DNA from: Burkholderia cenocepacia
Lineage (GTDB): Bacteria; Pseudomonadota; Gammaproteobacteria; Burkholderiales; Burkholderiaceae
NCBI RefSeq assembly: GCF_014211915.1
Contig: NZ_CP060039.1
Coordinates: 3,162,001 to 3,226,000, forward strand
Direction: 5' to 3'
Length of the DNA: 64,000 nucleotides
Shown here: piece after piece, positions 1-8,654 of the stretch
How the letters are laid out: the number at the start of each line of letters is the position of its first letter
Numbering within the stretch: position 1 is the stretch's first letter
Position numbers and translations under genes: made by a program
Notes under the pieces: generated by a model
What the model was told of the DNA's origin: nothing
Database searches by the model: none
What the model saw: only the letters and a program-made list of their open reading frames with translations

Positions 1-15
1 GATTGAGCTGACACA

Positions 16-116
16 TCGAAGTCGTTTTTGCTGCCTGACGACCGCGCGTCGTACGGCGGTGCATGCAGCGTCGGCTCGCCGCGCACCGTGCCCGGCAACC
101 GCCGGAACGGGACGCC
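16..116 (-). pseudogene. decayed copy of the DNA-deoxyinosine glycosylase gene (fragment)
   Basis: This stretch is collinear with part of the intact glycosylase gene at 1945-2421, in the same orientation. Three blocks match in order: 16-26 with 2129-2139 (11 of 11 bases), 30-41 with 2170-2182 (one base fewer), and 42-116 with 2239-2313 (about 61 of 75 bases by eye). The bases between the blocks are deleted, so no reading frame survives. It is read as a remnant of a duplicated or displaced gene end. Similarity stops near 116, where the ParA-module leader begins. The remnant may continue to the left of the window. Confidence 0.6.
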
Positions 117-269
117 ATTTTGTTCAGTTTGACACCGGCGTTGGCCAGACAGCATGCTGGTGCCGCGCATGCATTTTCTTTCGACGGGACCGGTTGCGCC
201 GTAACGTCATCGAAGCCTGCCAATATCCGCTCTGGCCATACCTGCTCCATTACACGGGATTTCGTAAGC

Positions 270-965
270 ATGAGTCACATCCACTTCATTGGCGGGGAAA
301 AAGGCGGCGTCGGCAAATCGCTCGCGGCCCGCGTGCTGGCCCAGTATTTCATCGATCGGAGCATGTCCTTCGTGGGCTTCGATACCGACCGATCGCACGG
401 CGCGCTCCTGCGGTTCTATGCCGATTTTGCCGCGCCCGCCGTGCTCGACCAGCATGACAGCCTCGATCCGGTCATGGAATCGGCGCTCGAAGATCCGCAA
501 CGGCGCATACTGGTGGATCTCGCGGCCCAGACGCGGCAGTCGCTCGCCAAGTGGCTCGACGATTCGGACGTAGTCGACTTCGCCAAGGAACACGGCCTCA
601 CGCTGACGTGGTGGCACGTGATGGACACTGGACGCGATTCGGTCGATCTGCTGCGGCAATGGCTCGACGAATTCGGCGGACGAATCAAGCTGGTGCTGGT
701 GCTGAATGAAGTCCGCGGCGATCGCTTCGAGATTCTGGAGGCCTCCGGCGAACGCGAGCGGGCCGAAGCCCTTGGCGCCAGCGTGATTACGCTGCGCCGC
801 CTGCCCGATACGACCATGCAGAAGATCGATCGGCAAAGCGCGAGCTTCTGGGCGGCGGTCAATCATCCCGACCGCGCCGCCACGGGGCTCGGCTTGCTGG
901 AACGGCAGCGCGTCAAGGTCTGGCTGCATCGTACTTATGAGGAGCTGGGCACGCTCGCCCTGTAG
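270..965 (+). CDS. ParA/MinD-like P-loop ATPase
   Basis: The 231-residue product starts with a deviant Walker A motif, KGGVGKS at residues 11-17, the hallmark of ParA/MinD/TraL-type ATPases that dimerise on ATP. FDTDR (37-41) fits the switch I region and ILVDL (80-84) the Walker B strand. The start at 270 was chosen because the family begins within about ten residues of the P-loop; an in-frame extension upstream to 63 has no family character. No ParB partner or centromere-like repeat is visible. The next gene starts 73 bases downstream on the same strand, so the two may be co-transcribed. A role in partitioning, mobilisation or positioning is inferred from family only. Confidence 0.8.
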   Translation: MSHIHFIGGEKGGVGKSLAARVLAQYFIDRSMSFVGFDTDRSHGALLRFYADFAAPAVLDQHDSLDPVMESALEDPQRRILVDLAAQTRQSLAKWLDDSDVVDFAKEHGLTLTWWHVMDTGRDSVDLLRQWLDEFGGRIKLVLVLNEVRGDRFEILEASGERERAEALGASVITLRRLPDTTMQKIDRQSASFWAAVNHPDRAATGLGLLERQRVKVWLHRTYEELGTLAL

Positions 966-1038
966 CACGGGCCCGTGACGGTGCGGAGTGTGCGGCGGGT
1001 TGCCCGCGTGGCTCATACCGGGAAAACTTGGAGGCTCG

Positions 1039-1842
1039 ATGGCCGATCACGACAGACTGCATCCACTCCGTCCGTTCCTGAAAAACTGGGTCTGGGAGCA
1101 CGGTCGAATCGGGACGCGCTATCTGGACTGCGTGGATCGCGAAATCAAGTTCGACGAAGGCAAGAAATCGCATTTCGCCGCCGAGCAATATACCTACGTG
1201 CCGCTGGGCAAGAACGCTGAGGACGACACGTCCGCGGAGGGTCCCGCGATCCACGATGCCGGACTTGCCCGCTTTTTGCGGGCGGCGCAGATGGGCACGC
1301 CCGGGGAAGCCGGCTCCGTGGCGGAGGTTCAGCGCGCGGTGCAGGATTGCGTGGAGATCGGCCTGTTCAGCGCGTATCAACGGGAGGCTCGCCAGGCATG
1401 GGCCCGCTACGCGCAGGAACCGATGTTCGAGGACGAGATCCGCGCGGCGGTCGTCGACGACATCCGGCGAATTTACGTCGGCATGCGAGAACAGCTGGCG
1501 CTGTACGATTTCAGTGTGCTCTACGGCTTGCCCACGCCGCTGCTGATCAGCGACACCCCCTTCATCGACTGGCGCGTGATCGCCAGTCCGGCACTTCCGT
1601 TCGTCTCGCTTCCGCTGGGACCTTACTGCCTGCTGGTAGGCGCGCCGTCGGGCAGAAGTAGCCGAATCGGCCCGGTGGTCTGGAAGGCCGCTGCCGCGCT
1701 GGGGCCGTTGAAGGACCACAACCGCCGGATCGAGGAGCATGCGCGGCTGTGGCTGGTGGCGACCACCGATGATCAACTCGTCGCGGCACAAAGTCGCATC
1801 GTCTCGGCCGCGGGCACCAGGCAAGGCGAGGCGAAGCCTTGA
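1039..1842 (+). CDS. hypothetical protein, possibly DUF4238-like
   Basis: The 267-residue soluble protein has no signal peptide or membrane segment. ATG at 1039 is preceded by ttggagg at 1029-1035, a good ribosome binding site, so the longer frame from 988 was rejected. The N-terminal pattern (PFLKNWVWEHGRIG, then HFAAEQYTYVP) and the later segment LISDTPFI followed by SLPLGPYCLLV recall the layout of DUF4238 proteins. The usual N-terminal HYVP motif is absent, so this match is weak. It follows the ParA-like gene and probably works with it. Function is unknown. Confidence 0.65.
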   Translation: MADHDRLHPLRPFLKNWVWEHGRIGTRYLDCVDREIKFDEGKKSHFAAEQYTYVPLGKNAEDDTSAEGPAIHDAGLARFLRAAQMGTPGEAGSVAEVQRAVQDCVEIGLFSAYQREARQAWARYAQEPMFEDEIRAAVVDDIRRIYVGMREQLALYDFSVLYGLPTPLLISDTPFIDWRVIASPALPFVSLPLGPYCLLVGAPSGRSSRIGPVVWKAAAALGPLKDHNRRIEEHARLWLVATTDDQLVAAQSRIVSAAGTRQGEAKP

Positions 1843-1944
1843 CCGGTAGCGTCGAGTGGCGGCGCGGTCGCATCAGGTCCGGTTTGTCCTGTTGCCGCTC
1901 CCGCCCCTGCACCGCTTCGTCGACCCGTCGGAATCCAGCACGTC

Positions 1945-2421
1945 TCAGGCGCGAATCCCGCGCCAAAGCACCAGCTTCTGCTCGAACGACAGCATCGCGT
2001 TCGCCGGGCTCGACGAAGGCAGCACGAGCGTCTCGTACCCAGCCTGGCCGATCACGTCGGCGAACCGCCCCGCCGTCTTGCCGTTGAAGCACACGCGCTT
2101 CAGCAACGGCGCATGCGCTCGCAGCGAATCGAAGTCGTTCGGCTTCGCGTTCCTGATCGCGGAATCGAGGCTGCCCTGACGATGGCACGCATCGAGCACG
2201 TCCCAGATGCCGATGCCGTGCGACAGCACGCGTTCGAGCCGCGCGTCGTACGGCAGCTCATGCAGCGACGGCTCGCCGAGCACCGCGCCGAGCAGCCGCC
2301 AGAACTGGTTGCGCGGATGCGCGTAGTACTGCGCGGCGTCGAGCGACGCCTCGCCCGGAAAGCTGCCGAGGATCATCGTGTGCGTATTCGGCGCGACGAC
2401 CGGCGGAAAGCCTTGCAGCAT
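1945..2421 (-). CDS. DNA-deoxyinosine (hypoxanthine) glycosylase, UDG superfamily family 6
   Basis: The 158-residue base-excision repair enzyme is predicted to excise hypoxanthine arising from adenine deamination. It has the family motifs GSFPGEASL near the N-terminus, YYAHPRNQFW with the asparagine used in family 6 enzymes, NGKTAG in the middle, and LPSSSPAN near the C-terminus. The start codon overlaps the ubiC stop in a TGATG arrangement, so translation is probably coupled. It is the last gene of the htpG-ubiC cluster. A decayed second copy lies at 16-116. Mug-type uracil activity is an alternative reading of the superfamily. Confidence 0.85.
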   Translation of the reverse strand: MLQGFPPVVAPNTHTMILGSFPGEASLDAAQYYAHPRNQFWRLLGAVLGEPSLHELPYDARLERVLSHGIGIWDVLDACHRQGSLDSAIRNAKPNDFDSLRAHAPLLKRVCFNGKTAGRFADVIGQAGYETLVLPSSSPANAMLSFEQKLVLWRGIRA

Positions 2422-3017
2422 CACGCGCCTCCGTGCGACCCGACGGACCGCGGCCCGTCGCCGTGCGCATCGAGGTGGCGCCACAGCGCCGGCAGCATGC
2501 ACTCGGTGACCATCAGCGGCTTGCCGTGACGCTGGAACACCGAGCGCCGCGCGACGAACGCATGCGGGGCCCGCGCGCCCTGCAATGCATGGCTCGCGAG
2601 CGCATACAGCGGATGGCCGGCGATCACGCGCCGGCTCACGAGCGCCGAGCGCTCGACCTGCGGATCGCTGTACAGCAACTCCGCGAGCGGCCGCGTGCGC
2701 AGCCGCCGCATCGCCTGCCACACGCCCTTGCTGGCCGCGAGCGGCGCGATGCTGTGGGCGGCGACGTACGGCGTGCCGTCGACCGACAGGATCACCTCGC
2801 GCACCCACATCGGCGCGCGCGGCGAACTGGCGAGCGCGTCCGGCTCGTCGAACCACGGGCGGTCGACGGCCTCGCGCGTCACCCGCACGTTCACGCGGCC
2901 GAGCCGCGCGAGGTGCGCGGTCAGCGATCCGCCGCGCGTCAGCCAGTCGCGCTGGTCGAGCGTGCAGCCAGGCCGTGGCGTCTCGCGCCAGCCGGCCTGC
3001 CCACCGTCGAATCGCAT
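2421..3017 (-). CDS. ubiC: chorismate pyruvate-lyase
   Basis: The 198-residue cytosolic enzyme converts chorismate to 4-hydroxybenzoate and pyruvate, the first committed step of ubiquinone synthesis. Key family features are visible: PMWVREVIL carrying the conserved arginine, and VTECMLP carrying the conserved glutamate near the C-terminus. ATG at 3017 lies 8 bases after the htpG stop; a GTG four codons upstream (3029) would overlap htpG by four bases and is an equally possible start. It overlaps the downstream glycosylase by one base. Operon position with a chaperone and a repair enzyme, not with ubiA, is notable. Confidence 0.88.
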   Translation of the reverse strand: MRFDGGQAGWRETPRPGCTLDQRDWLTRGGSLTAHLARLGRVNVRVTREAVDRPWFDEPDALASSPRAPMWVREVILSVDGTPYVAAHSIAPLAASKGVWQAMRRLRTRPLAELLYSDPQVERSALVSRRVIAGHPLYALASHALQGARAPHAFVARRSVFQRHGKPLMVTECMLPALWRHLDAHGDGPRSVGSHGGA

Positions 3018-3025
3018 GCGCGCGT

Positions 3026-4924
3026 TCACGCGGCGCGCGACAGCAGCAGCGCGTTGGTCCGCTTCACGAAGCTCGCCGGATCGTCGAGCATGCCGCCTTC
3101 GGCCAGCAGCGCCTGATCGAACAGCAGATGGCACCAGTCGCCGAAATCGGCGCTGTCGGCGTTCAGCTGCTTCACGAGCGCGTGCTCGGGATTGATCTCG
3201 AGGATCGGCTGCATCGCCGGCGCGTTCTGGCCGGCTGCCTTCAGCATCCGCTGCAGGTAGCCGCTCATGTCGTTGTCGTCCGCGACGAGGCACGACGGCG
3301 AATCGGTCAGGCGGAACGTGGCGCGCACTTCCTTCACCTTGTCGCCGAGCGCTTCCTTCATCTTCTCGACGACCGGCTTGATCGCCTCGCCGGCCTGCTC
3401 CTGCGCCTTCTTCTCCTCGTCGTTCAGCTCGCCGAGATCGAGATCGCCGCGGGCCACGCTCGCGAGCGGCTTGCCGTCGAATTCATGCAGGAACGACAGC
3501 ATCCATTCGTCGACGCGGTCGGTCAGCAGCAGCACCTCGACACCCTTCTTGCGGAACACTTCCAGATGCGGGCTGTTCTTCGCGGCCTGCCACGTATCGG
3601 CGGTCACGTAGTAGATCTTGCTCTGCTCGGGCTTCATGCGCGACACGTAGTCGGCGAGCGACACCTCCTGCGCGTCGGTGTCGCCATGCGTCGACGCGAA
3701 GCGCAGCAGCTTCGCGATGCGCTCGCGGTTCGCGTGATCCTCGCCGAGGCCTTCCTTCAGCACCTGGCCGAACGCGCCCCAGAACGTCTTGTACTTCTCC
3801 TTGCCGGCATCGTCTTCCGCATTCGCGAGCTCCTCGAGCATCGACAGCGCGCGCTTGGTCACGCCTTCGCGGATCGCCTTCACGTCGCGGCTTTCCTGCA
3901 GGATTTCACGCGATACGTTCAGCGGCAGGTCGGCCGAATCGACCACCCCCTTCACGAAGCGCAGGTATTGCGGCAGCAGCTGCTCGGCGTCGTCCATGAT
4001 GAACACGCGCTTCACGTACAGCTTCAGGCCGCCGCGATAGTCGCGGTTCCACAGGTCGAACGGCGCGTGCGCCGGCACGAACAGCAGCTGCGTGTATTCG
4101 CTGCGGCCCTCGACGCGGTTGTGCGTCCACGTGAGCGGGTCCTGGTGATCGTGCGCGATGTGCTGGTAGAACTGCGTGTACTGCTCGTCGGTGACGTCGC
4201 TCTTCGAACGCGTCCACAGCGCGCTCGCCTGGTTGACGGTTTCGTCCTCGTCCTTCAGGACCATCTCGCCCTTTTCCTGATCCCACTCTTCCTTGCGCAT
4301 CAGGATCGGCAGCGCGATGTGGTCGGAGTACTTCTGGATGATCGACTTCAGGCGGTGCGACGACAGCAGGTCGTCCTCGCCTTCGCGCAGGTGCAGCGTG
4401 ATCGTCGTGCCGCGCTGCGCGCGCTCGATCGCGTCGATCGTGAAATCGCCCTCGCCCGCACTTTCCCAGCGCACGGCTTCGTTCGTCGGCAGACCCGCGC
4501 GACGCGTTTCGACGGTGATCTTGTCGGCGACGATGAAGCCCGAGTAGAAGCCCACGCCGAACTGGCCGATCAGCGCCGCGTCCTTCTGCTGGTCGCCCGA
4601 CAGCTTCGTGAAGAATTCCTTGGTGCCCGAACGCGCGATCGTGCCGAGGTTCGCGATCGCCTCGTCGCGGCTCATGCCGATGCCGTTGTCGTCGATCGTG
4701 ATCGTGCGCGCGGCCTTGTCGTAGCCGATGCGGATGCGCAGGTTCGGATCGTTCTCGTACAGCGCGTTGTCCGCGAGCCCTTCGAAACGCAGCTTGTCGG
4801 CCGCGTCGGACGCATTCGACACCAGTTCGCGCAGGAAGATTTCCTTGTTGCTGTAGAGCGAATGGATCATCAGGTGGAGGAGTTGCTTGACCTCTGCCTG
4901 AAAGCTCATCGTTTCGTGTGCCAT
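3026..4924 (-). CDS. htpG: chaperone protein HtpG (bacterial Hsp90)
   Basis: The 632-residue cytosolic ATP-dependent chaperone is the usual length for the family. The N-terminal GHKL ATPase domain shows [20 protein letters not shown] and [11 protein letters not shown], in the expected order. The middle domain has [17 protein letters not shown], which holds the catalytic arginine loop. The C-terminal dimerisation region ends near HALVKQLN and beyond. ATG at 4924 is preceded by aagaggaaa. No convincing heat-shock sigma-32 promoter was identified upstream, so regulation is not claimed. It heads a cluster with ubiC and the glycosylase gene. Confidence 0.97.
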   Translation of the reverse strand: MAHETMSFQAEVKQLLHLMIHSLYSNKEIFLRELVSNASDAADKLRFEGLADNALYENDPNLRIRIGYDKAARTITIDDNGIGMSRDEAIANLGTIARSGTKEFFTKLSGDQQKDAALIGQFGVGFYSGFIVADKITVETRRAGLPTNEAVRWESAGEGDFTIDAIERAQRGTTITLHLREGEDDLLSSHRLKSIIQKYSDHIALPILMRKEEWDQEKGEMVLKDEDETVNQASALWTRSKSDVTDEQYTQFYQHIAHDHQDPLTWTHNRVEGRSEYTQLLFVPAHAPFDLWNRDYRGGLKLYVKRVFIMDDAEQLLPQYLRFVKGVVDSADLPLNVSREILQESRDVKAIREGVTKRALSMLEELANAEDDAGKEKYKTFWGAFGQVLKEGLGEDHANRERIAKLLRFASTHGDTDAQEVSLADYVSRMKPEQSKIYYVTADTWQAAKNSPHLEVFRKKGVEVLLLTDRVDEWMLSFLHEFDGKPLASVARGDLDLGELNDEEKKAQEQAGEAIKPVVEKMKEALGDKVKEVRATFRLTDSPSCLVADDNDMSGYLQRMLKAAGQNAPAMQPILEINPEHALVKQLNADSADFGDWCHLLFDQALLAEGGMLDDPASFVKRTNALLLSRAA

Positions 4925-5005
4925 GGATGCTGTTTCCTCTTACTTGAACTGAAAAGGGGTGACGCCGGCGCCCGGCGCGCGATGCCGGCGGACCCGTGAA
5001 GGACG

Positions 5006-5024
5006 CCCGGTTGGGACAACCGGG
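5006..5024. repeat. short hairpin upstream of htpG
   Basis: cccggtt (5006-5012) and aaccggg (5018-5024) form a seven-base stem with a five-base loop. It is followed by loosely repeated gggac(a/g)(a/g)cc words up to about 5065. It lies in the gap between htpG and the MocR gene and could be the end of the mocR transcript, but no T-run follows. Confidence 0.35.
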
Positions 5025-5138
5025 TTGGGGCGGCCCGTTCGGGACGGCCCCCTCTGGGACGACCGCCTGGCGCCGGCGGTTTGCGCGCGTATCTGGGGAC
5101 GGCACGCGCCATTTCAAGAGCCGGCCTGCCGCGCCGCG

Positions 5139-6599
5139 TCACGACGCGCGCCGCACCGCCGAGTCGATATAGCCCGCCAGCAGCCCCGGCAGCGCCGGAT
5201 CGCCGCAGTTCGCGACGTTGAAGCGCATCCACGTGGACGGCGACTGCTGCGGCGAGAACAGGCTGCCGGGCGTCAGCAGGAAGCCGGCTTCGTGCGCGAC
5301 CGCCGCGAGCGCGTCCGAATCGACGCCCGTGTCGGCCCACAGGAACATCCCGGCGGCCGGCATCGTGAAGAGCCCGAGCCCCGTGCGCTCGAGCATCCGC
5401 GCGGTCTTGTCGCGCACGCCGTCGAGCCGCGCGCGCAGCCGCTCGACGTGGCGCCGGTAATGCCCTTCGGTCAGGATCTTGTACAGCACGCGCTCGTTGA
5501 GCTCGGGCGTGGTCATCCCGACCAGCATCTTCTGGTCGGTGACCGCCTTCGCGATCTCCGGCGCGCAGGCGACGTAGCCGACCCGCAGGTTCGCGGCGAG
5601 CGTCTTCGAATAGCTGCCGAGATAGATCACGCGCTTCAACTGGTCGAGGCTCGCGAGCCTCGTGGCCGGATAGCTGGGCGGGCACAGGTCGCCGTATATG
5701 TCGTCCTCGACGACCAGGAAATCGTACGCCTCCGCGAGCTTCAGGATCCGGAACGCCTGCGCGGCCGACAGCGACGTGCCGGTCGGGTTCTGCAACACCG
5801 AGTTGATCACGAGCATCTTCGGCCGCCACATCTGCACCAGGGTTTCGAGCGCATCGAGGTCGGGGCCGTCGGGCGTATACGGCATCCCGACGAGTTGCGC
5901 GCCCTGCGCCGCGAAACGGCCGAACATCTGGAACCACGCCGGATCGCCGACGATCACCGCATCGCCCGGGCGCATGTAGATCCGCGAGATCAGGTCGATC
6001 GCCTGCGTGATGCCCGACACCAGCACGATCTGTTCGGGCTTCGCGCCGATCTCGACTTCGGCGAGGCGCGTCTGCAATTGCTGGCGCAGCGGCAGGAAAC
6101 CCTGCGCGGTGCCGAAGCCGAGCATCTGCGCGCCCGACTGGCGCCCGAGCGCGCGCAGCGCGCCGGTGATCAGCTCGCCGTCGAGCCAGCGGCCCGGCAG
6201 GTAGCCGAGGCCCGGGCCCTTCTCCGGGCTGACCGTGTGCAGCATGTTGCGCAGCAGCCAGACGACGTCGATCGTGTTGTGTACGGGCGCGGCCTCGGCC
6301 ACGCGCGCGACCCCGTCGGCCGGCTGCGGGCCGGCGCCCGTGCGCTCGCGCACGTAGAAGCCGGAGCCGCGCCGCGAGTCGAGGTAGCCCTGCGCGACGA
6401 GACGCTCGTAGGCCTCGACGACGGTGAAGCGCGACACGCTCTTGTCGAGCGCGAGCTTGCGGATCGACGGCATGCGCATGCCGGGACGGAACACGCGTTC
6501 GTCGATGCGCCGCCGCGCCCACTGGACCAACTGGTCGACGAGCGTGAGCGTGGCCGTGTCGTGCGGCGCGGGAATCTGGGCGAGGGGGACGGTGGACAT
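5139..6599 (-). CDS. MocR-family transcriptional regulator (GntR wHTH fused to class I aminotransferase domain)
   Basis: The 486-residue protein has an N-terminal winged helix of the GntR type at about residues 15-85 (MRMPSIRKLA, FTVVEAYERL, YLDSRRGSGFYV). A fold-type I aminotransferase domain follows to the end. The PLP lysine is expected in LGSYSKTLAANLRVGY, and NPTGTS is the cofactor-binding segment. MocR proteins sense a PLP adduct or amino compound and usually control a divergent operon. Here the divergent neighbours are the VOC, EamA, aminotransferase, RidA and PhzF genes. Direct repeats in the shared gap fit autoregulation and control of that set; this is inference. Confidence 0.92.
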   Translation of the reverse strand: MSTVPLAQIPAPHDTATLTLVDQLVQWARRRIDERVFRPGMRMPSIRKLALDKSVSRFTVVEAYERLVAQGYLDSRRGSGFYVRERTGAGPQPADGVARVAEAAPVHNTIDVVWLLRNMLHTVSPEKGPGLGYLPGRWLDGELITGALRALGRQSGAQMLGFGTAQGFLPLRQQLQTRLAEVEIGAKPEQIVLVSGITQAIDLISRIYMRPGDAVIVGDPAWFQMFGRFAAQGAQLVGMPYTPDGPDLDALETLVQMWRPKMLVINSVLQNPTGTSLSAAQAFRILKLAEAYDFLVVEDDIYGDLCPPSYPATRLASLDQLKRVIYLGSYSKTLAANLRVGYVACAPEIAKAVTDQKMLVGMTTPELNERVLYKILTEGHYRRHVERLRARLDGVRDKTARMLERTGLGLFTMPAAGMFLWADTGVDSDALAAVAHEAGFLLTPGSLFSPQQSPSTWMRFNVANCGDPALPGLLAGYIDSAVRRAS

Positions 6600-6615
6600 G
6601 GGCGGCAGGCTCCAA

Positions 6616-6658
6616 CTGTACCGAAGGCTATCGCGCCGATTGTACCGTTACTGTGCCG
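6616..6658. promoter_or_regulatory. candidate MocR operator (direct repeats)
   Basis: Three near-identical octamers in the same orientation lie just upstream of the regulator: CTGTACCG at 6616, TTGTACCG at 6640 and CTGTGCCG at 6651. MocR/GntR-type activators such as PdxR and TauR use direct repeats between divergent genes. Spacings of 24 and 11 bases are not strictly helical, so confidence is limited. Confidence 0.45.
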
Positions 6659-6830
6659 GTAGCGACGATTACAGTTGACCGGAATGGCGATCGTGCGGCC
6701 GCCGTTCCGGCCCTGCCGCACCTGGCGCAGCGCCCGCCGAGGCGCTTCGCGACCGGTGCGCCGGCCGGTGCGGCCCCCGCCCGGCACGCCGTCCGCCTAC
6801 CCTGACACTTTCGCTTCCCGACCGACCCTC

Positions 6831-7526
6831 ATGCCAGCCCGCTCCCTGACACTCGACCATCTCGTGATTGCCGCGCGCACCCTCGACGAAGGCGTGCGCC
6901 ATGTCGCCGACGCACTCGGCATCGAACCGGCCAGCGGCGGCCGCCACCCGCTGATGCGGACCCACAATGCGCTGTTCGGCGCGTGGGGCGGGCTCTATCT
7001 CGAAGTGATCGCGATCGACCCCGACGCGCCCGCGCCGGACGACGGAGCAAAGCCGCCTCGCGCGCGGCTGTTCGGGCTCGACGATCCGGCGATCCAGGCG
7101 CGGCTCGCGCAGCAGGGCCCGTTTCTCGCGCACTGGGTCGCGCGCGTCGACCGCCCGCGCCAGCTTGCGCTGTGGCAACGCCAGTATCCGGCCCGCATCG
7201 CGCCCGTCGTCGCGATGCGGCGCGGCGACCTGAGCTGGGGCCTCACGGTGCCCGACGACGGCAGCTTCCCCGCGTGGCAGGGTGCGGGCGACGGCCTCGT
7301 GCCGTCGCTGATCCAGTGGGACAGTCCGCGCCATCCGGCCGAATCGCTGCCGGCCGACGGCATCGCGCTGAAAGCGCTCAAGGGCGCCCATCCGCACGCG
7401 GATACGATCCGCGCGCAACTCGACTGGCTCGGCGCCGCCCACCTGCTCGACGTCGAAGCCACCGACGGTCCGCCGGCGCTGGTCGCCGAATTCGACACGC
7501 CGCAGGGCCCACGCACGCTGCGTTGA
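6831..7526 (+). CDS. VOC-family (glyoxalase-like) protein
   Basis: The 231-residue protein begins TLDHLVIAARTLDEGVRHV, the opening of the glyoxalase-like fold, and continues with MRTHNALFGAWGGLYLEVIAID, typical of the Glyoxalase_3-type subfamily. Histidine and glutamate in DHLV and YLEVI could form part of a metal site. The start at 6831 gives the normal N-terminus; upstream in-frame sequence is low-complexity arginine and proline. It lies first in a plus-strand run with an exporter, an aminotransferase, RidA and PhzF, divergent from the MocR regulator. The substrate is not known. Confidence 0.82.
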   Translation: MPARSLTLDHLVIAARTLDEGVRHVADALGIEPASGGRHPLMRTHNALFGAWGGLYLEVIAIDPDAPAPDDGAKPPRARLFGLDDPAIQARLAQQGPFLAHWVARVDRPRQLALWQRQYPARIAPVVAMRRGDLSWGLTVPDDGSFPAWQGAGDGLVPSLIQWDSPRHPAESLPADGIALKALKGAHPHADTIRAQLDWLGAAHLLDVEATDGPPALVAEFDTPQGPRTLR

Positions 7527-7579
7527 ACGCCCTGTGCCGCTTCCATTACACCCACCAGCAATACGGAGACACCCACGAC

Positions 7580-8488
7580 ATGAATTCGCGCGAAACCCGG
7601 GGCATGCTGCTCGGCCTCATCGGCGTGATGATCTTCAGCCTGACGCTGCCGATGACGCGGATCGTCGTATCCGAACTCAACCCGCTGCTCAACGGGCTCG
7701 GCCGCGCGCTCGCCGCCGCCGTGCCGGCCGGCCTGCTGCTGTGGTGGCGCCGCGAGCGGCTGCCGACCCGCGCGCAACTGAAAAGCCTCGCGATCACGTC
7801 GGCCGGCGTGATCATCGCGTACCCGGTGTTCTCGGCGTGGGCGATGAAATCGGTGCCGGCCTCGCACGGCGCGGTGGTCAACGGGCTGCAGCCGTTGTTC
7901 GTCGCGCTGTACGCGGCGTGGCTGTCGCACGAACGGCCGTCGAAGGCGTTCTGGGCCAGCGCGGTGGCCGGCAGCGCGCTCGTGATCGCGTTCGCGCTGC
8001 GTGACGGCGGCGGCACCGTGCAGGCCGGCGACGCGCTGATGCTCGTCGCGGTCGGCATCGGCGCGTTGGGCTATGCGGAAGGCGCGCGCCTCGCGCGCCA
8101 GATCGGCGGCTGGCAGGTGATCTGCTGGGCGCTCGTCGTGTCGGCGCCGTTCCTCGTGCTGCCGGTCGGCTGGCTCGCATGGATGCAGCACGCCGCGCAT
8201 CCGGGGCCGCTCGCGCCACGCACCTGGCTCGCGTTCGGCTACGTGACCCTCTTTTCGCAATTCATCGGCTTTTTCGCCTGGTATGCGGGGCTCGCGATGG
8301 GCGGCACCGCGCGCGTCGGCCAGGTGCAACTGCTGCAGATTTTCTTCACGATCGCCTTTTCCGCGCTGCTGTTCGGCGAAACGGTCACGCCGTCGACGTG
8401 GCTGTTCGCCGCCGCCGTGATCGCGACCGTGGTGCTCGGGCGCCGCTCGGCGGTCGCCACGGCGCCGCGCGCCGCTCGCGCCGGCTGA
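7580..8488 (+). CDS. EamA/DMT-family transporter
   Basis: The 302-residue inner membrane protein has about ten hydrophobic segments forming two EamA repeats (roughly residues 8-140 and 150-290). It belongs to the drug/metabolite transporter superfamily, many members of which export amino acids or related metabolites. The start at 7580 follows tacggagacacccacgac. It sits 53 bases after the VOC gene and before an aminotransferase and RidA, so export of an amino acid or imino intermediate is plausible but inferred. Confidence 0.88.
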   Translation: MNSRETRGMLLGLIGVMIFSLTLPMTRIVVSELNPLLNGLGRALAAAVPAGLLLWWRRERLPTRAQLKSLAITSAGVIIAYPVFSAWAMKSVPASHGAVVNGLQPLFVALYAAWLSHERPSKAFWASAVAGSALVIAFALRDGGGTVQAGDALMLVAVGIGALGYAEGARLARQIGGWQVICWALVVSAPFLVLPVGWLAWMQHAAHPGPLAPRTWLAFGYVTLFSQFIGFFAWYAGLAMGGTARVGQVQLLQIFFTIAFSALLFGETVTPSTWLFAAAVIATVVLGRRSAVATAPRAARAG

Positions 8489-8654
8489 TGAGGTGCGCCA
8501 TAATGGACGTTTTGCCTGATCGGTTTCGCCTGACTGGCCGTGCCCACCCAGCCGCGAAGGCGCCATCGTGCTCGCGCTCGCCCACCCGGCGGCGTCGAAG
8601 CGATCCGCCTGATCGACCTTTCTTGACCGACCACGATATCCGAACGAGGAGACT

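Noticed and set aside
2585..4999. 804-residue open frame on the plus strand
   Set aside because: It lies opposite htpG and its translation is arginine/alanine/histidine-rich, the usual shadow of a GC-rich gene; htpG has full family motifs.
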